DNA from: Guillardia theta CCMP2712
Lineage: Eukaryota; Cryptophyceae; Pyrenomonadales; Geminigeraceae
DNA: 64,000 nucleotides
NCBI RefSeq assembly: GCF_000315625.1
Contig: NW_005434498.1
Span: forward strand, 6,763 to 70,762
Direction of reading: 5' to 3'
Part shown: positions 17,789 through 27,591 of the stretch, piece after piece
Layout: every line of letters starts with the position of its first letter
Position numbering within the stretch: position 1 is the first letter of the stretch
Translations under genes and position numbers: made by a program
The notes under the pieces: model-generated
What the model saw: only the letters and a program-made list of their open reading frames with translations
Databases searched by the model: none
Told to the model about the DNA's origin: nothing

Positions 17789-18136
17789 GTGTGGAGCTCC
17801 CTCTTGAACAGAAGCGTTCTTCTCATCTCCGCCATCATTTCCTCCCCGTATCCCAAGACAAGAGCGCTGACAAACAGCACTCTGCTCGCGATGGAACCGA
17901 GTCCACTGAAGGCAACACAATCCCTGCAGTAACAACACAAGTTCAAAAAGCTTTTATCTAGCACTGAGGATTATGCCTACCTCTGAGCTCGAAATGATAA
18001 TTGAGCTCAACCAAAGGAATCCAAGAGGCGACACGAGCGACATGGCACCCAAGACGCACTTTCCCCCCTGCTGGCAAAGAGCAAACTTAGGCTTGACAAG
18101 AAGGCTTGTTTGACGTGGAGGTTGCCTGTATTCCCA

Positions 18137-18490
18137 TCTGCCTCTGCCTCTGCCTCTGCCTCTGCCTCTGCCTCTGCCTCTGCCTCTGCCTCTGCCTCTG
18201 CCTCTGCCTCTGCCTCTGCCTCTGCCTCTGCCTCTGCCTCTGCCTCTGCCTCTGCCTCTGCCTCTGCCTCTGCCTCTGCCTCTGCCTCTGCCTCTGCCTC
18301 TGCCTCTGCCTCTGCCTCTGCCTCTGCCTCTGCCTCTGCCTCTGCCTCTGCCTCTGCCTCTGCCTCTGCCTCTGCCTCTGCCTCTGCCTCTGCCTCTGCC
18401 TCTGCCTCTGCCTCTGCCTCTGCCTCTGCCTCTGTCTCTGTCTCTGTCTCTGTCTCTGTCTCTGTCTCTGTCTCTGTGTCTGTCTCTGTC
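18137..18490. repeat. Hexanucleotide microsatellite (CTCTGC)n then (CTCTGT)n
   Basis: About 50 perfect copies of CTCTGC run from 18137 to about 18434. About nine copies of CTCTGT, with single-base variants, follow to about 18490. Six-base periodicity keeps all frames open and yields long Arg-Gly, Arg-Gln, Leu-Cys or Ser-Ala dipeptide runs; I do not treat these as genes. Confidence 0.97.
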
Positions 18491-18966
18491 TCCGTCTCTC
18501 AGTTTTTCTCTCACTCGCTCGCTCGCTCTCCCTCCTTCCCTCTCGCATCCACCCATTTACACATACACCATCGCTCGCTCGCAAATTTTTATCTTTCGGG
18601 GACACAGGGCCCCTTGAGGGCCCGAAAGGCCCCGATTTGAAGACCCTCATACAGCATCTTCCGAACTTGAAACGGAGAGGGCGCGAAAATGGTGGCGGCA
18701 TACTATGATACGAAAGAGGAGGACGGGCACGTTCCGTTGATGAAAACCGCACAAGAAGAGACCCATCCATTGCTGAGATAAGACAACTTGAAGATGACAA
18801 AATCTGGGAAATCGCTATGAAAGTGCTTGCAGCCATGTCGCGCTGTGTGAAACGGTTGTATGAAGGACTAGAATTGAATCATAGGTACTTAATCGAACTT
18901 CAGATAGTGAAAACTGGATCATCAGAGCTATATTCATTGTTTTTTGTGCGATCGAAAACAGCAAAT

Positions 18967-19293
18967 TCACAAAATTTGCTTTTTTCTGCCGGGCGAGTTT
19001 GTCACGCGTTCTAAATGCTCACTGGCATGTACCGCCAGTCCCTGGCAGCGGTACAGCTCCAGCCGCTGGCTGAGGCATGCTGGTCGCTGGGCCAGAAAGG
19101 TTTCGTCACGATCGATGGTCGCAAGTTCACAGCTGTACATGTGAGCATCGCGAAGTCCTCTCTTCCCTGCCAGAGCTTCTCCGCTTGTGCAATGATTGCG
19201 GAGGAAGGAAACAGTCACCGGGATCTCATCAGCACTCAGTGACTCGGGTCTATCATACGGAGCCTTCCACATGATCGCTTTACTCTCTTGCAC
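18967..19293 (-). CDS. Hypothetical protein, weak
   Basis: A frame of 108 codons with ordinary amino-acid composition (no low complexity), reading through a segment whose codon third positions look GC-biased. No domain is recognised. The 5' end runs into the arm of a perfect hairpin at 19281-19309. It may be a remnant of a mobile element rather than a cellular gene. Confidence 0.2.
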   Translation of the reverse strand: MQESKAIMWKAPYDRPESLSADEIPVTVSFLRNHCTSGEALAGKRGLRDAHMYSCELATIDRDETFLAQRPACLSQRLELYRCQGLAVHASEHLERVTNSPGRKKQIL

Positions 19294-19341
19294 TCAGTGC
19301 AAGAGAGTAAGTAGACTCAGTGACTGACTCAGTGAGTCTAC
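19281..19341. other. Two adjacent hairpins
   Basis: Hairpin one: TACTCTCTTGCAC-TCA-GTGCAAGAGAGTA, 13-base perfect arms with a 3-base loop (19281-19309). Hairpin two: GTAGACTCA...TGAGTCTAC, 9-base arms with a 13-base loop (19311-19341). The motif ACTCAGTGA recurs within and just upstream (19234-19242). They could be an RNA processing or terminator-like structure, or a footprint of a transposon. Confidence 0.7.
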
Positions 19342-20026
19342 GATCAGTCCTATCTCTCTTCATGGTTCAACGGTTGACATAGGAAAACGCTTCGCGAAGC
19401 TCTTTACCCTCTCGACCAGGTCAGCTTCGAGGACAGAGGCATCCACAAGCTCGCCCTTAAGCGTGTATTGGCATGATCTCCGATACAGCATGTTGCGAAC
19501 CATTCAGGCTTAGAAAGCTGTTTGTACTATACGAACCTCTTGCTCGCAGCTTCCTTCGCGCCCTGGCGGCTTCCGGGGGTCAGCAAACATATCCTATCAG
19601 TAAACTACGCACAACCACCACAGTGACACTCACTGTGCAACGGATGCTCTCGAGAGTCGGAACTTGACACAAATGGTTCATACAGACCCGGGCCTTGTCT
19701 GTCGGCCGGTCACCTTGTTGCCACCAGCCCGCGAGCACTGACAGTGAATTTGATCTAGAAGAGACTCGTTGGAATGAGAGCCTGGGGGTCAATCACGCTC
19801 CGCCGGGCCTGGCAACGCCAAGGTACATACCCCTCCCCCCTCCCCTGTCTGTCTATCCACTCCCTATATCACCCTACCACCCAATTCTCCTTCAACTCAT
19901 CAAGACATTGACCAGGACAAGGAACAAACAAATGACCCTACCCGCTCATATATAATGCACTGGCAGGCTTCCATTCTCCACCCCCCTGACCCTTCAAGTA
20001 CCTCTACCATCTTCTTTACCTATGAA

Positions 20027-20051
20027 CCCCCCCCCCCCCCCCCCCCCCCCC
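20027..20051. repeat. Poly-C run of 25
   Basis: Twenty-five consecutive cytosines, followed by AGATAAG. The run lies at the end of a pyrimidine-rich stretch with several ACCCTAC motifs. The length may be affected by sequencing error. Confidence 0.95.
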
Positions 20052-20494
20052 AGATAAGAAGTCCTCACAACCCTACCCTCATTCGATCGAGTCAGTCAAT
20101 TGCAACTCTCTATTATTAGTGTTGACTGACGATTTGAGGAGATGAACAGTGCCGACGAACAAAGATAAAATCATGCTGCAAGAGGATGGAGAGGCGGGGG
20201 TAACGGAAAGACAGGAACTTAAGTGAAGAGAGAACAGAGGATGGCATGATAGTATCACTCCTGATAGAGCTAGAAATAACGTACAATTTGTCGGAACGAA
20301 ATTCATTTCAAAAATATATTACTGAGAATAACCGAAATCGATGTTTTTGATTCAAAGAAGGTCGGTGGATAAGATTTTTGAAGATTGGACCGGAGAAGTG
20401 ACTGATCCAGCATTGCCAGACGAGACTCTACCTTCAAAATATGCAATCATGACCAAGAATTTCTTATGCACGGATCCAAATAGACTGAGTTGAC

Positions 20495-22922
20495 ATGTCC
20501 GAGAATCCTTTGCATGGTCGTCGAAGATCATCAATTACTGGTTCTGGTTCTTTGAATTCATCGTTGGACGAGTGGATAAATCAAAGTAGAGACGCTGCTG
20601 GTCTTGAAAGGTTTGGTGGATTTCATTGCTTTCGGTTGACATTGACATATAATACGTCTAGTTTTGATAAGGCGGAAGAAATCCAGAGAGAGCAGAAGGA
20701 AGAAGACGCAAGAGTGATACATTTTTAACTGGTTTTGCTGGTCTTGGAGACTTAAATTTGTCATCAGGCTGCATTCGAAGCAGATGGTCAGAGGAACATT
20801 GACGCAGCGAAACATTTCTTGGCCAAGAACAAGTATCTAAAAGATTTAGTTTTCTGATAAAAATTCAGCCTCTTTCCCATGCAGGTTTGCAGACGCACGA
20901 CTCAGCATCCAGCGGGCTCGTGCAGTGCTGAAAAAAGCAAAGGTGGGGAGAGAACCCGAACTGAGAGCTCTTGAGGGGAGTATAGAGCAGGCAGAGGTGA
21001 AGGCAGCAAGGTCAACTTTCCTCTTCCATTTTTATCGTGTAAAGCTGTGCAGGAACGATGGAAAATCCGCACTTTCCCAAGCAGAGGAGTTTGTATACGC
21101 AAAACGGCATGAAATGATGTATTGTCAATTTTCTTTTTTAACGTGATGCAGGTATGAGATGGCTCGAGAAAAACTTGCTGAAGCAAGGTGCTTTTCCAAA
21201 TCCATTCTCTCTAGTCTCTTGGTTCACTCAATCTGCTGGAATCAGAATTGCATTCAGCCGTGGCCCTTCGGATGAGGTATACATTTGATTCGTGGTTTCA
21301 TTTGAATTGCTAGAACAGGAGCAAGTGCTAGCGCTGCAGCAAATTCGCGATCTGGATGTTAAAGTTGAGGTCAACCCTGATCGCCCCTAGTCTCTCTCAT
21401 CAGAGTTGATTGCAGTCATCGCAATGGTGGAATACAGCAGCTCCTGGCAATGGCGGCAACTCACAATCAGTTCGAGATCCCAACATTGAAAGCTGCAGAC
21501 CACGATCCTCAGAGGAGCTCAGGTACCTTGATACCTTTGTTAACAATTCAACATGACTGAACTCACAATCAGGACGAAAGATGCACTCGCTAAACAAACT
21601 GCATTACAACGAGCGACGATGGATGCAAAGAACGCTTTGCTAGCGCGAATTCGGAAAAAAGGTGAAACTCCTTTCAAGTCTCAATCGTGCACAAAGCCCG
21701 ACAATTGCTTCAAGGTCAGGTAGCTCCCGGTGATAATGGAGAGAAGAATGAGGAACCACAAAAAATGGTAGAAGCCTATTCTCAGTGTCCATCACTCTTT
21801 AATCATTCTTGGAAGTCTCTCGCTGATGCAGGATCATCACACGACTCTTCACGAAATCTTACGGCAAAGCAGACAGAAGATTCAAATCTGATACAGGAGA
21901 AATTTGCAGAAGGAATTTCGCTCTATGCCGATTTTGAGAAAGCTTTGAAAGATGAGGACACTGTTCTTGCACGGTTCGACCGACCTCCTACTAATTCGAG
22001 CAAAACTTTGACAATTGTTGATAGAGAAAAGTTGAAGTTAACAAGGGAAGCGTTTCGACAAAGCGGTAAATTTTTACATGTCACAAACTGGAAAAAATGA
22101 ATATGATGCCCCGACAGGAAGAATCTCCGAAAAGGAATGAGAAGATCCTTTTTCACTGCTTGCATATTGATGTCTTTGAATTCTTATTGACAATCAAATT
22201 TCAGGCTGAAGTTCTTCGAAAAGCAGAAGGCCGTCTGCTCTCCTTAAATGTATTCCCATATTTACCCCAAACCCAAAGAATCTACAGCTTAGCTGTGAAT
22301 ACAGGAAAAAAAGGAGAGGGATCAACTAACCAAGTGGCAAGAGAAAAATGAGCAGGAGCGACAAAGGTATGAGTTTATTTCCGTCCACAAAGATCTTTAC
22401 AGTCTCTTTCCCAGATTTGAAGAAGAGTTTGCGAGGAAGCAATCAACTTTTTCCAAAGAAGAGCTTGATGAAGGCAAAGATACACAATTGTCATTTACTA
22501 GCTTCTGACTTTTGCTCATCAAGTTTTGAAGAAGAGAAAGGAGTTGGAGGAAGAGGCATGTCATGTGATTGAGGATTAAATCTGATTTCAAAGGTTTTGT
22601 GTAGGCTGCTGCGCTTGCAATGAAGCAGCTTGAACTGGACAAGAGGCAGCATGAAGCATCCCAACCAGAAGAATCAGTTGCAGAATCCAACCAAGGACAG
22701 CCAGTTTTGAACCACAATTTCAGCAAAAAATCTTTTCAAAGTCAGAGTGCTCGTTCATCTGTCGCAGCTTGGGAGCTTGAGGTATAAGAGGACAACTGCA
22801 ACAGAAGCTGACAGGTACTACAGAATAGACAAGTGTTCGCCGAAGAACAGGGAGAGATAATCAGTAGTCCGACGTCCATGGCAAGAAATTATCATCAATA
22901 CGCTCTCCAGGATTTGAATTAA
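20495..22922 (+). CDS. Multi-exon coiled-coil protein, unknown function
   Basis: From ATG 20495, exons 20495-20610, 20662-20713, 20768-20832, 20885-21010, 21152-21187, 21258-21276, 21319-21369, 21416-21522, 21573-21661 and 21715-22065 join in frame. All their introns are GT-AG and 42-141 nt long. The product begins MSENPLHGRRRSSITGSG and is then rich in Glu, Lys, Gln, Arg and Ala with heptad-like spacing (DARAAFEADGQRNIDAAKHF, REPELRALEGSIEQAEVKAA, TKDALAKQTALQRATMDAKN). The middle contains ALKDEDTVLARFDRPP. Later exons (RFEEEFARKQSTFSKEELDE; AMKQLELDKRQHEAS) are clear, but I could not make every late junction join in frame. The last exon may end at 22922, or reading may continue to 23161. 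The family is not recognised; a cytoskeletal or centrosomal scaffold is possible from composition alone. Confidence 0.7.
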
Positions 22923-23397
22923 ACCTGTAGGAGCCTAAGCTGCTGGGGGTTCCGATAGTGGTTTCAACCAAGGTGCTCGTTTCTTCTTCTGGGTTCTCAC
23001 TAATCAGCCTCAAGGACCTAATAGACGCTGAAAAGGAAAGAGGATTTCTCTACTCCACGATGGGAAGAAAGGTGAGGGATCATTCAATGGGGTTGAACAG
23101 TCCCCGACTGAAACTTGATAGGTGTCACTTCGATGCTCCACTCGTCTTATTGCAATCATAGGGCTTAGTAAGGTATTTCTACTCTAATTCAAAAAGTCAC
23201 TCTTCTCCCAGGCTGTATCATCTTCTCAATCATGTTCGTTGGCTTAGCGTCGTTTCATGTCATATAGTTTTTGTTGGTATGAAGGTAAAGGTCATTATGT
23301 TGCTTGTGAAATCACCCGACATGAAGACAAGTGGATGGGTCAATAGTGCACGGGAAGGAGAAGAAGACGACAATTTACTCATTGTCATCTGCACCGC
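22923..23397. other. Unassigned, possibly extra 3' exon
   Basis: The frame from an AG at 22930 to a stop near 23161 reads KLLGVPIVVSTKVLVSSSGF and LKDLIDAEKERGFLYSTMGR on the plus strand, and may be a last exon of the coiled-coil gene upstream. I could not find a matching in-frame donor. The rest, 23162-23397, shows nothing I recognise. Confidence 0.35.
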
Positions 23398-25586
23398 TTA
23401 ATTTGGACGACAAACAGATCTGGTCTCAGAGCTTGCTCGTAGAATTTGGCTCGATGAGATTTTGAGGGCTGACGACGAGCAGATCGGATTGCCTTGTGAC
23501 AAAGTCGATGACTGGCAGACAACAGACTGCAAGTCGTATGCGGAATCTCGCAGAGGTTGTCCAGCCAGCGTAACCCAAGGAGCATACTCGTGAGGAGGAT
23601 TAAGATTCTCTGTTGCTCTTGCCGCATCCATGGCCAGGCGCTTGCCCTCATCGCCTCGGGCGCATGTCATGATTCTATCGTAGTCAAGCTTGCCCTCTTG
23701 TGAGCATCTCTTCGCCTCCTCTGCAGGGAGCTTGTCACTCTCCTCCATGCAGACAAAAGCTCGTGCAAAGCCAGGGTCTGTTTCGGTGACAGGATAAAGT
23801 GACTGCATGCAGGCCAGGATAGTGTTTCCTTCACACTCCGGTTCTCCATGCTGGCACTGGATGGAGTCTCCAGAGATGCGCCCATTGCCGTAGGGGTAGA
23901 GCTTAAAGTCAACCAGCTTGTTGAAGTCAGTGTTTGTGATGAGATCCTTGAGCACAGTCGACGTGTAGTACTTGCAGCCAGGGCACATGCTCTCCATGTA
24001 GAAACCAAGCTCGACCTTGCCGTTAACCTTCTTGATCTGAAATGGCTTCTCCTCGTTTGATCTCTTTGTTGCTGACATGCGGCGCTTCAGTGCCCGTACC
24101 TTCGAGGTGATTTCAGATTGCTTTTCCTCCTCAGCTTCCTTCTCCTGCTTGTGTTTCTTGGTGATAGTGTCGAGGTACTGCTTCAAGTCATTCTTTTGCT
24201 CATCAAACTTTTCGATTTCTTCTTGCTTAGTCTTCTTCGCGGCATTGTTCTGAGCCTTGATCCAATCTCCAACCTTCTTGAGCTGATTCTTTTCTTTCTT
24301 CTCCTCATCAGCCTTCTCAGCATTGGCTCTTGCCCTTTGCGCTTCAACATACTTCTGAGTCTTGAGATTCTGAATCATTCGCATCTTCATCGAAGGAGCA
24401 GCTGGTTGGTGATTGGAATCTTTGGACAAATCGCGAACTGCACGTTGCACTTGTTTATCGCGATTCTTCTCTTGTAGGTATCTCATCCTCTTCTCATGAC
24501 CTTCTTCTCTGGATGCCTCCTCGGCCGCCCTGCGCTGGGCACGCTGAGCCAAGATTTTAGCCTGACTCTGCTGATCCTGCAATTCCCATATGTTAAACTC
24601 GAAGAAGGTGATCCTGGCATCATCACCAACGAGTTTTGAGCCAGATGATTAACGTGGTCCACAGCGCCAGTAAGGTCACCACTGTGTCCACCCATCTATT
24701 GCGCAAGCGTCACAAAAAACTCAAGGGGTCCGAGTAAACACTTGAACCTCGGCGTGATGAAGCATTCCCGGATGGTTATGAAGTCTTGCGGAGTAGTGAG
24801 CCTAAAGAGAATTCAGAAGACCCAAACAGAGTCAAAGCACTAGACCCGTCGCTCGGAGTGATACTTGTTCGCCAACTTGTCGAAATAGTTGTTCAACGAG
24901 CTGAAAGCGCATCAAAATGCACAACTTGCATATCCTAACAAAATTTACTTGTCGCCACTAGAAGCAGTGTTCATAATTCGAACGTGTTCCATTTGTTGCT
25001 TCTTGCCTGATGCAATCGTAACGAGGAAAGAAAGGACGAGGCAGAGACGAAGCGATCAGGAATTCCTTACCGATGCTGTCAAAAAAGTCGTTCATGTTGG
25101 AACGAGCAGCAACGTCATCGAGCTGCTTCGAGGCTGCGAAGTGAGCCTGGCATATGTAGCATTAGCCAAGAAGAAGCCTGGAGCGGCTCACCTCCTCCGA
25201 TTTGACAAACGACAAATCCTTCTCTGGAACAACCTGCAAATCCATAAGTTGAGATTTATCACTTTGTAGTACTTCAATTACCCCATCACCGCTCCCAATC
25301 GGGTTCTTGAAGGCGAGCACGGAGCCCCTTTGACTGCGAGTGAAATGCACTCCCACAAGGGCCAAGACAGCAACAAGGATCAAAGGAATCGCAAAGCGAA
25401 TCCTCGTGGAGTTTCTGATTAAAAGTCAGACCTACAGCAGACCAAGGGAGGAGCACTCACATGTTTCCCAGCAAAGGAGTCAGCTCAGCCTGCAAGAACA
25501 ATCAGACTGACGTCTGCGATGCTCATATCCGCCTGCTCCGTCTCCCTCTCCTCCTCACACTTGCTCCTTTGCCTCACCGCAGCCAT
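23398..25586 (-). CDS. GILT-family thiol reductase with signal anchor and coiled-coil insert
   Basis: Nine exons (25586-25578, 25489-25461, 25414-25192, 25146-25071, 25006-24949, 24900-24846, 24801-24748, 24695-24627, 24576-23398) sum to 1752 nt, giving 583 residues. All junctions are GT-AG and in phase. The N-terminus MAAAELTPLLG carries ELTPLL, an acidic dileucine (ExxxLL) endosome/lysosome sorting signal. One membrane segment (IPLILVAVLALVGVHF) follows, so this is a type II protein. About 300 residues of charged helical sequence come next, then the GILT domain: CPGC active site near 23982, and DFKLYPYGNG with CQHGEPECEGNTILAC, the family signature. GILT enzymes reduce protein disulfides at acidic pH in lysosomes. 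The long coiled-coil insert before the catalytic domain is unusual, since animal GILT is a short secreted protein. The gene is divergent from 25878. Confidence 0.9.
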
Positions 25587-25877
25587 GACGACTCTTCGCA
25601 CTGACGGTTATGTGATGCAACGGTCAAATATAAACTAAACCCGCTCAAGATGGCAGCCTAAACCCTCTCAATCCTAACTAAACCTATCTTTTAGTTTTCT
25701 GGTTAGAACCAAGGAGGTTACCAGTTAACGGAAACCGTTACGTCTTTGAAATTCAAAGCCTCGCTTTAGACTAGGGCGCCAGGCATGGCGGCCTGAGGTC
25801 CATTGGTTCGCTTGGACGTCTTGAATGAACTTTTTACGCGGACAATCATCAGATAACGAGTTTTGAAGCGAGCATCG
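25587..25877. promoter_or_regulatory. Shared upstream region of two divergent genes
   Basis: A 291-base gap separates the start codons of the GILT gene (minus) and the 561-aa gene (plus), so both promoters must lie here. A TAAACCTATC/CTAAACCC-like AT-rich section lies at 25630-25690, with TATAAAC at about 25630. No specific factor site can be named. Confidence 0.5.
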
Positions 25878-27563
25878 ATGACCAAGGGCGTGTTCGAACA
25901 CTACAGCCCAGATCTTGGGGATGGCTATGGTGGCAGGTTCATGGAACCCAAGTTGAAGGAACTGCTTAAGCGTCAAAACTTGAAGGCTTCAGGGGGACGA
26001 GTGAGCAGCTCACCCCCGAAAGATGACAACGCCCGACAGCCGTCTTGGGTCTTCAACAGCAGCAAAGCAGATTGTAGCGAATCGAGTCAAGACTCTGAAG
26101 ATTTGACTGGGCTTATTGTTGATGAGCAACTCAAAAAGAAGCTCAGGCAGCAATATAAGAGAGCAGCCAGAGGGATAATCCTTGTCTCTTCGCTTCCAAC
26201 AGATACTATGGCACTAGCAAAGCAACCATCCAGTCCAATACAACCCACTGTAAATAGCATCAGAGAGAGAAGAGAGTTATTCACCAGCAATGGTTTACAA
26301 TCATTCAAACAGAGCTACACCAAACCTCGCAAGGAAGCAACATCCATTCAGACAATTGACCGTCTCATGGAGGATGGCGACGGAAGTAGGAACGACGGAA
26401 ATAGGAACGAGAAGACGGATGTCGATTACCACATCAGCCTCCTGAAGCAGATTGAAATAGAACATGCGAAAGTTCTTGCAGAAATGGAATTGATCGAAAC
26501 ATGTTCGGACTCGAACGACAATGAAGCAAAAAGCCAGAGTCATTCAAGTGCGTTCTCCTTGTATCAAGGCCTGCGGTCAGATGAAAGAAATTTCTTCATG
26601 TTTGCAGAAGACGGTGGTGGAAACTCTGCAAAACTTGAGAAGTGTGACCAAGACAGTGATAAAGGTACTTTGAAAGGTACTTTGGAGGAGCAAGAGATGA
26701 GTATGAAGTCTCCTGCTGCCCAAGAACGTGCGACGACACCCGAGGATGTTTTAAGTGATTTTACGGCTTGCCTGACTCCAATCGTCGTCGATAACTCTCA
26801 GGCGATCGTGATCGTTACAAAAGGACAGCAAGAAGAACTCTTTTCCTCCTACGATAACATCAATGCAAGCTACATGTATTGGACAGACAAAGAAAATCTA
26901 CGTTGTACATTACAATATCCTTCTCAGAAACAGGACGCGATCGAATGTGAGTTGGATAATTCAAGTCTGGGACACATCTCATGTGACATAGTTGAGATCA
27001 TCCACCAGCCAACTTGCCTCATCCAGACCAATCAAAGAAATCACATCCCTGCTGATGTTCACGTCTCGTTCTCCAGTCAGGAAAGCACGAACACCATTCT
27101 CTCTAAGGGAAGGCTTGTGCGGGCACATGCGCAGGGGCTGGTGGAGGAGCTGAAGCAGAATGTTTGCAAGATGAAAGCGAAGCCCTTCAGCTTAAAGAAG
27201 ATGGAGGACTTGCCTCCGCACGAGCCTCCGTTTCCTCCGGAATCTTATGGGCTACAACCTGTGAAGCAAGACAAGGTGCCGGCTGTCAGTCGCAGAAGTA
27301 TTCTCCGAGACCTCGACCGCGATTGGCTGCAGAACTTACAAAACAGGCAGAATCCTAGGAGGAAGCAGGAAGACGCCGAAGCCATCCAGCGGCAATGGAG
27401 GCATACGAGCCTCATGATCCGAGGATCCGACTCCTGCCGCAGCATACCAGCCCTTCCCCTGCTGGAAGATTCCAGATTGGGAACCGACGGACAATGGATA
27501 CTGCCATTCAGCCGGGGCGCTGCTGGGAGGCAGCAAGCAGGCTCTTCATGCTTCCGCTGCTGA
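25878..27563 (+). CDS. Unknown 561-aa protein, mostly disordered
   Basis: One long exon from ATG 25878 (an in-frame TTG at 25863 was not chosen). The protein is Ser/Asn/Asp/Glu-rich with no clear fold for most of its length. A helical patch lies at ~65-90 (EQLKKKLRQQYKRAARG) and another at ~185-200 (DYHISLLKQIEIEHAKVLAE). The most ordered part is near the end: FSLKKMEDLPPHEPPFPPES, then VSRRSILRDLDRDWLQNLQN, a basic helix that could be a binding motif. No enzyme motif was found. It ends 28 bases before the convergent stop of the Sen1-like helicase gene. The unspliced 1.7 kb frame contrasts with the intron-rich neighbours. Function unknown. Confidence 0.75.
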   Translation: MTKGVFEHYSPDLGDGYGGRFMEPKLKELLKRQNLKASGGRVSSSPPKDDNARQPSWVFNSSKADCSESSQDSEDLTGLIVDEQLKKKLRQQYKRAARGIILVSSLPTDTMALAKQPSSPIQPTVNSIRERRELFTSNGLQSFKQSYTKPRKEATSIQTIDRLMEDGDGSRNDGNRNEKTDVDYHISLLKQIEIEHAKVLAEMELIETCSDSNDNEAKSQSHSSAFSLYQGLRSDERNFFMFAEDGGGNSAKLEKCDQDSDKGTLKGTLEEQEMSMKSPAAQERATTPEDVLSDFTACLTPIVVDNSQAIVIVTKGQQEELFSSYDNINASYMYWTDKENLRCTLQYPSQKQDAIECELDNSSLGHISCDIVEIIHQPTCLIQTNQRNHIPADVHVSFSSQESTNTILSKGRLVRAHAQGLVEELKQNVCKMKAKPFSLKKMEDLPPHEPPFPPESYGLQPVKQDKVPAVSRRSILRDLDRDWLQNLQNRQNPRRKQEDAEAIQRQWRHTSLMIRGSDSCRSIPALPLLEDSRLGTDGQWILPFSRGAAGRQQAGSSCFRC

Positions 27564-27591
27564 AGCTGTGCGGAAGAATTTCTCTGCGTCT

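Larger units (their letters stand above)
18491..20494. other. Long stretch without a supported gene
   Basis: The stretch holds CT-rich sequence with a short frame at 18689-18781 (30 codons, ends EETHPLLR), and an open stretch on the plus strand from ~18708 to 19014 without a convincing start. It also holds an open minus frame (18967-19293), two adjacent hairpins, an ACCCTACC-type pyrimidine-rich region (19.82-20.09 kb) and a poly-C run. None has recognisable protein domains. Confidence 0.5.

Noticed and set aside
17954..18836. Long open frames with Arg-Gly, Arg-Gln, Leu-Cys or Ser-Ala dipeptide runs on both strands
   Set aside because: They are read through the six-base CTCTGC array, which keeps all frames free of stops; there is no flanking domain.
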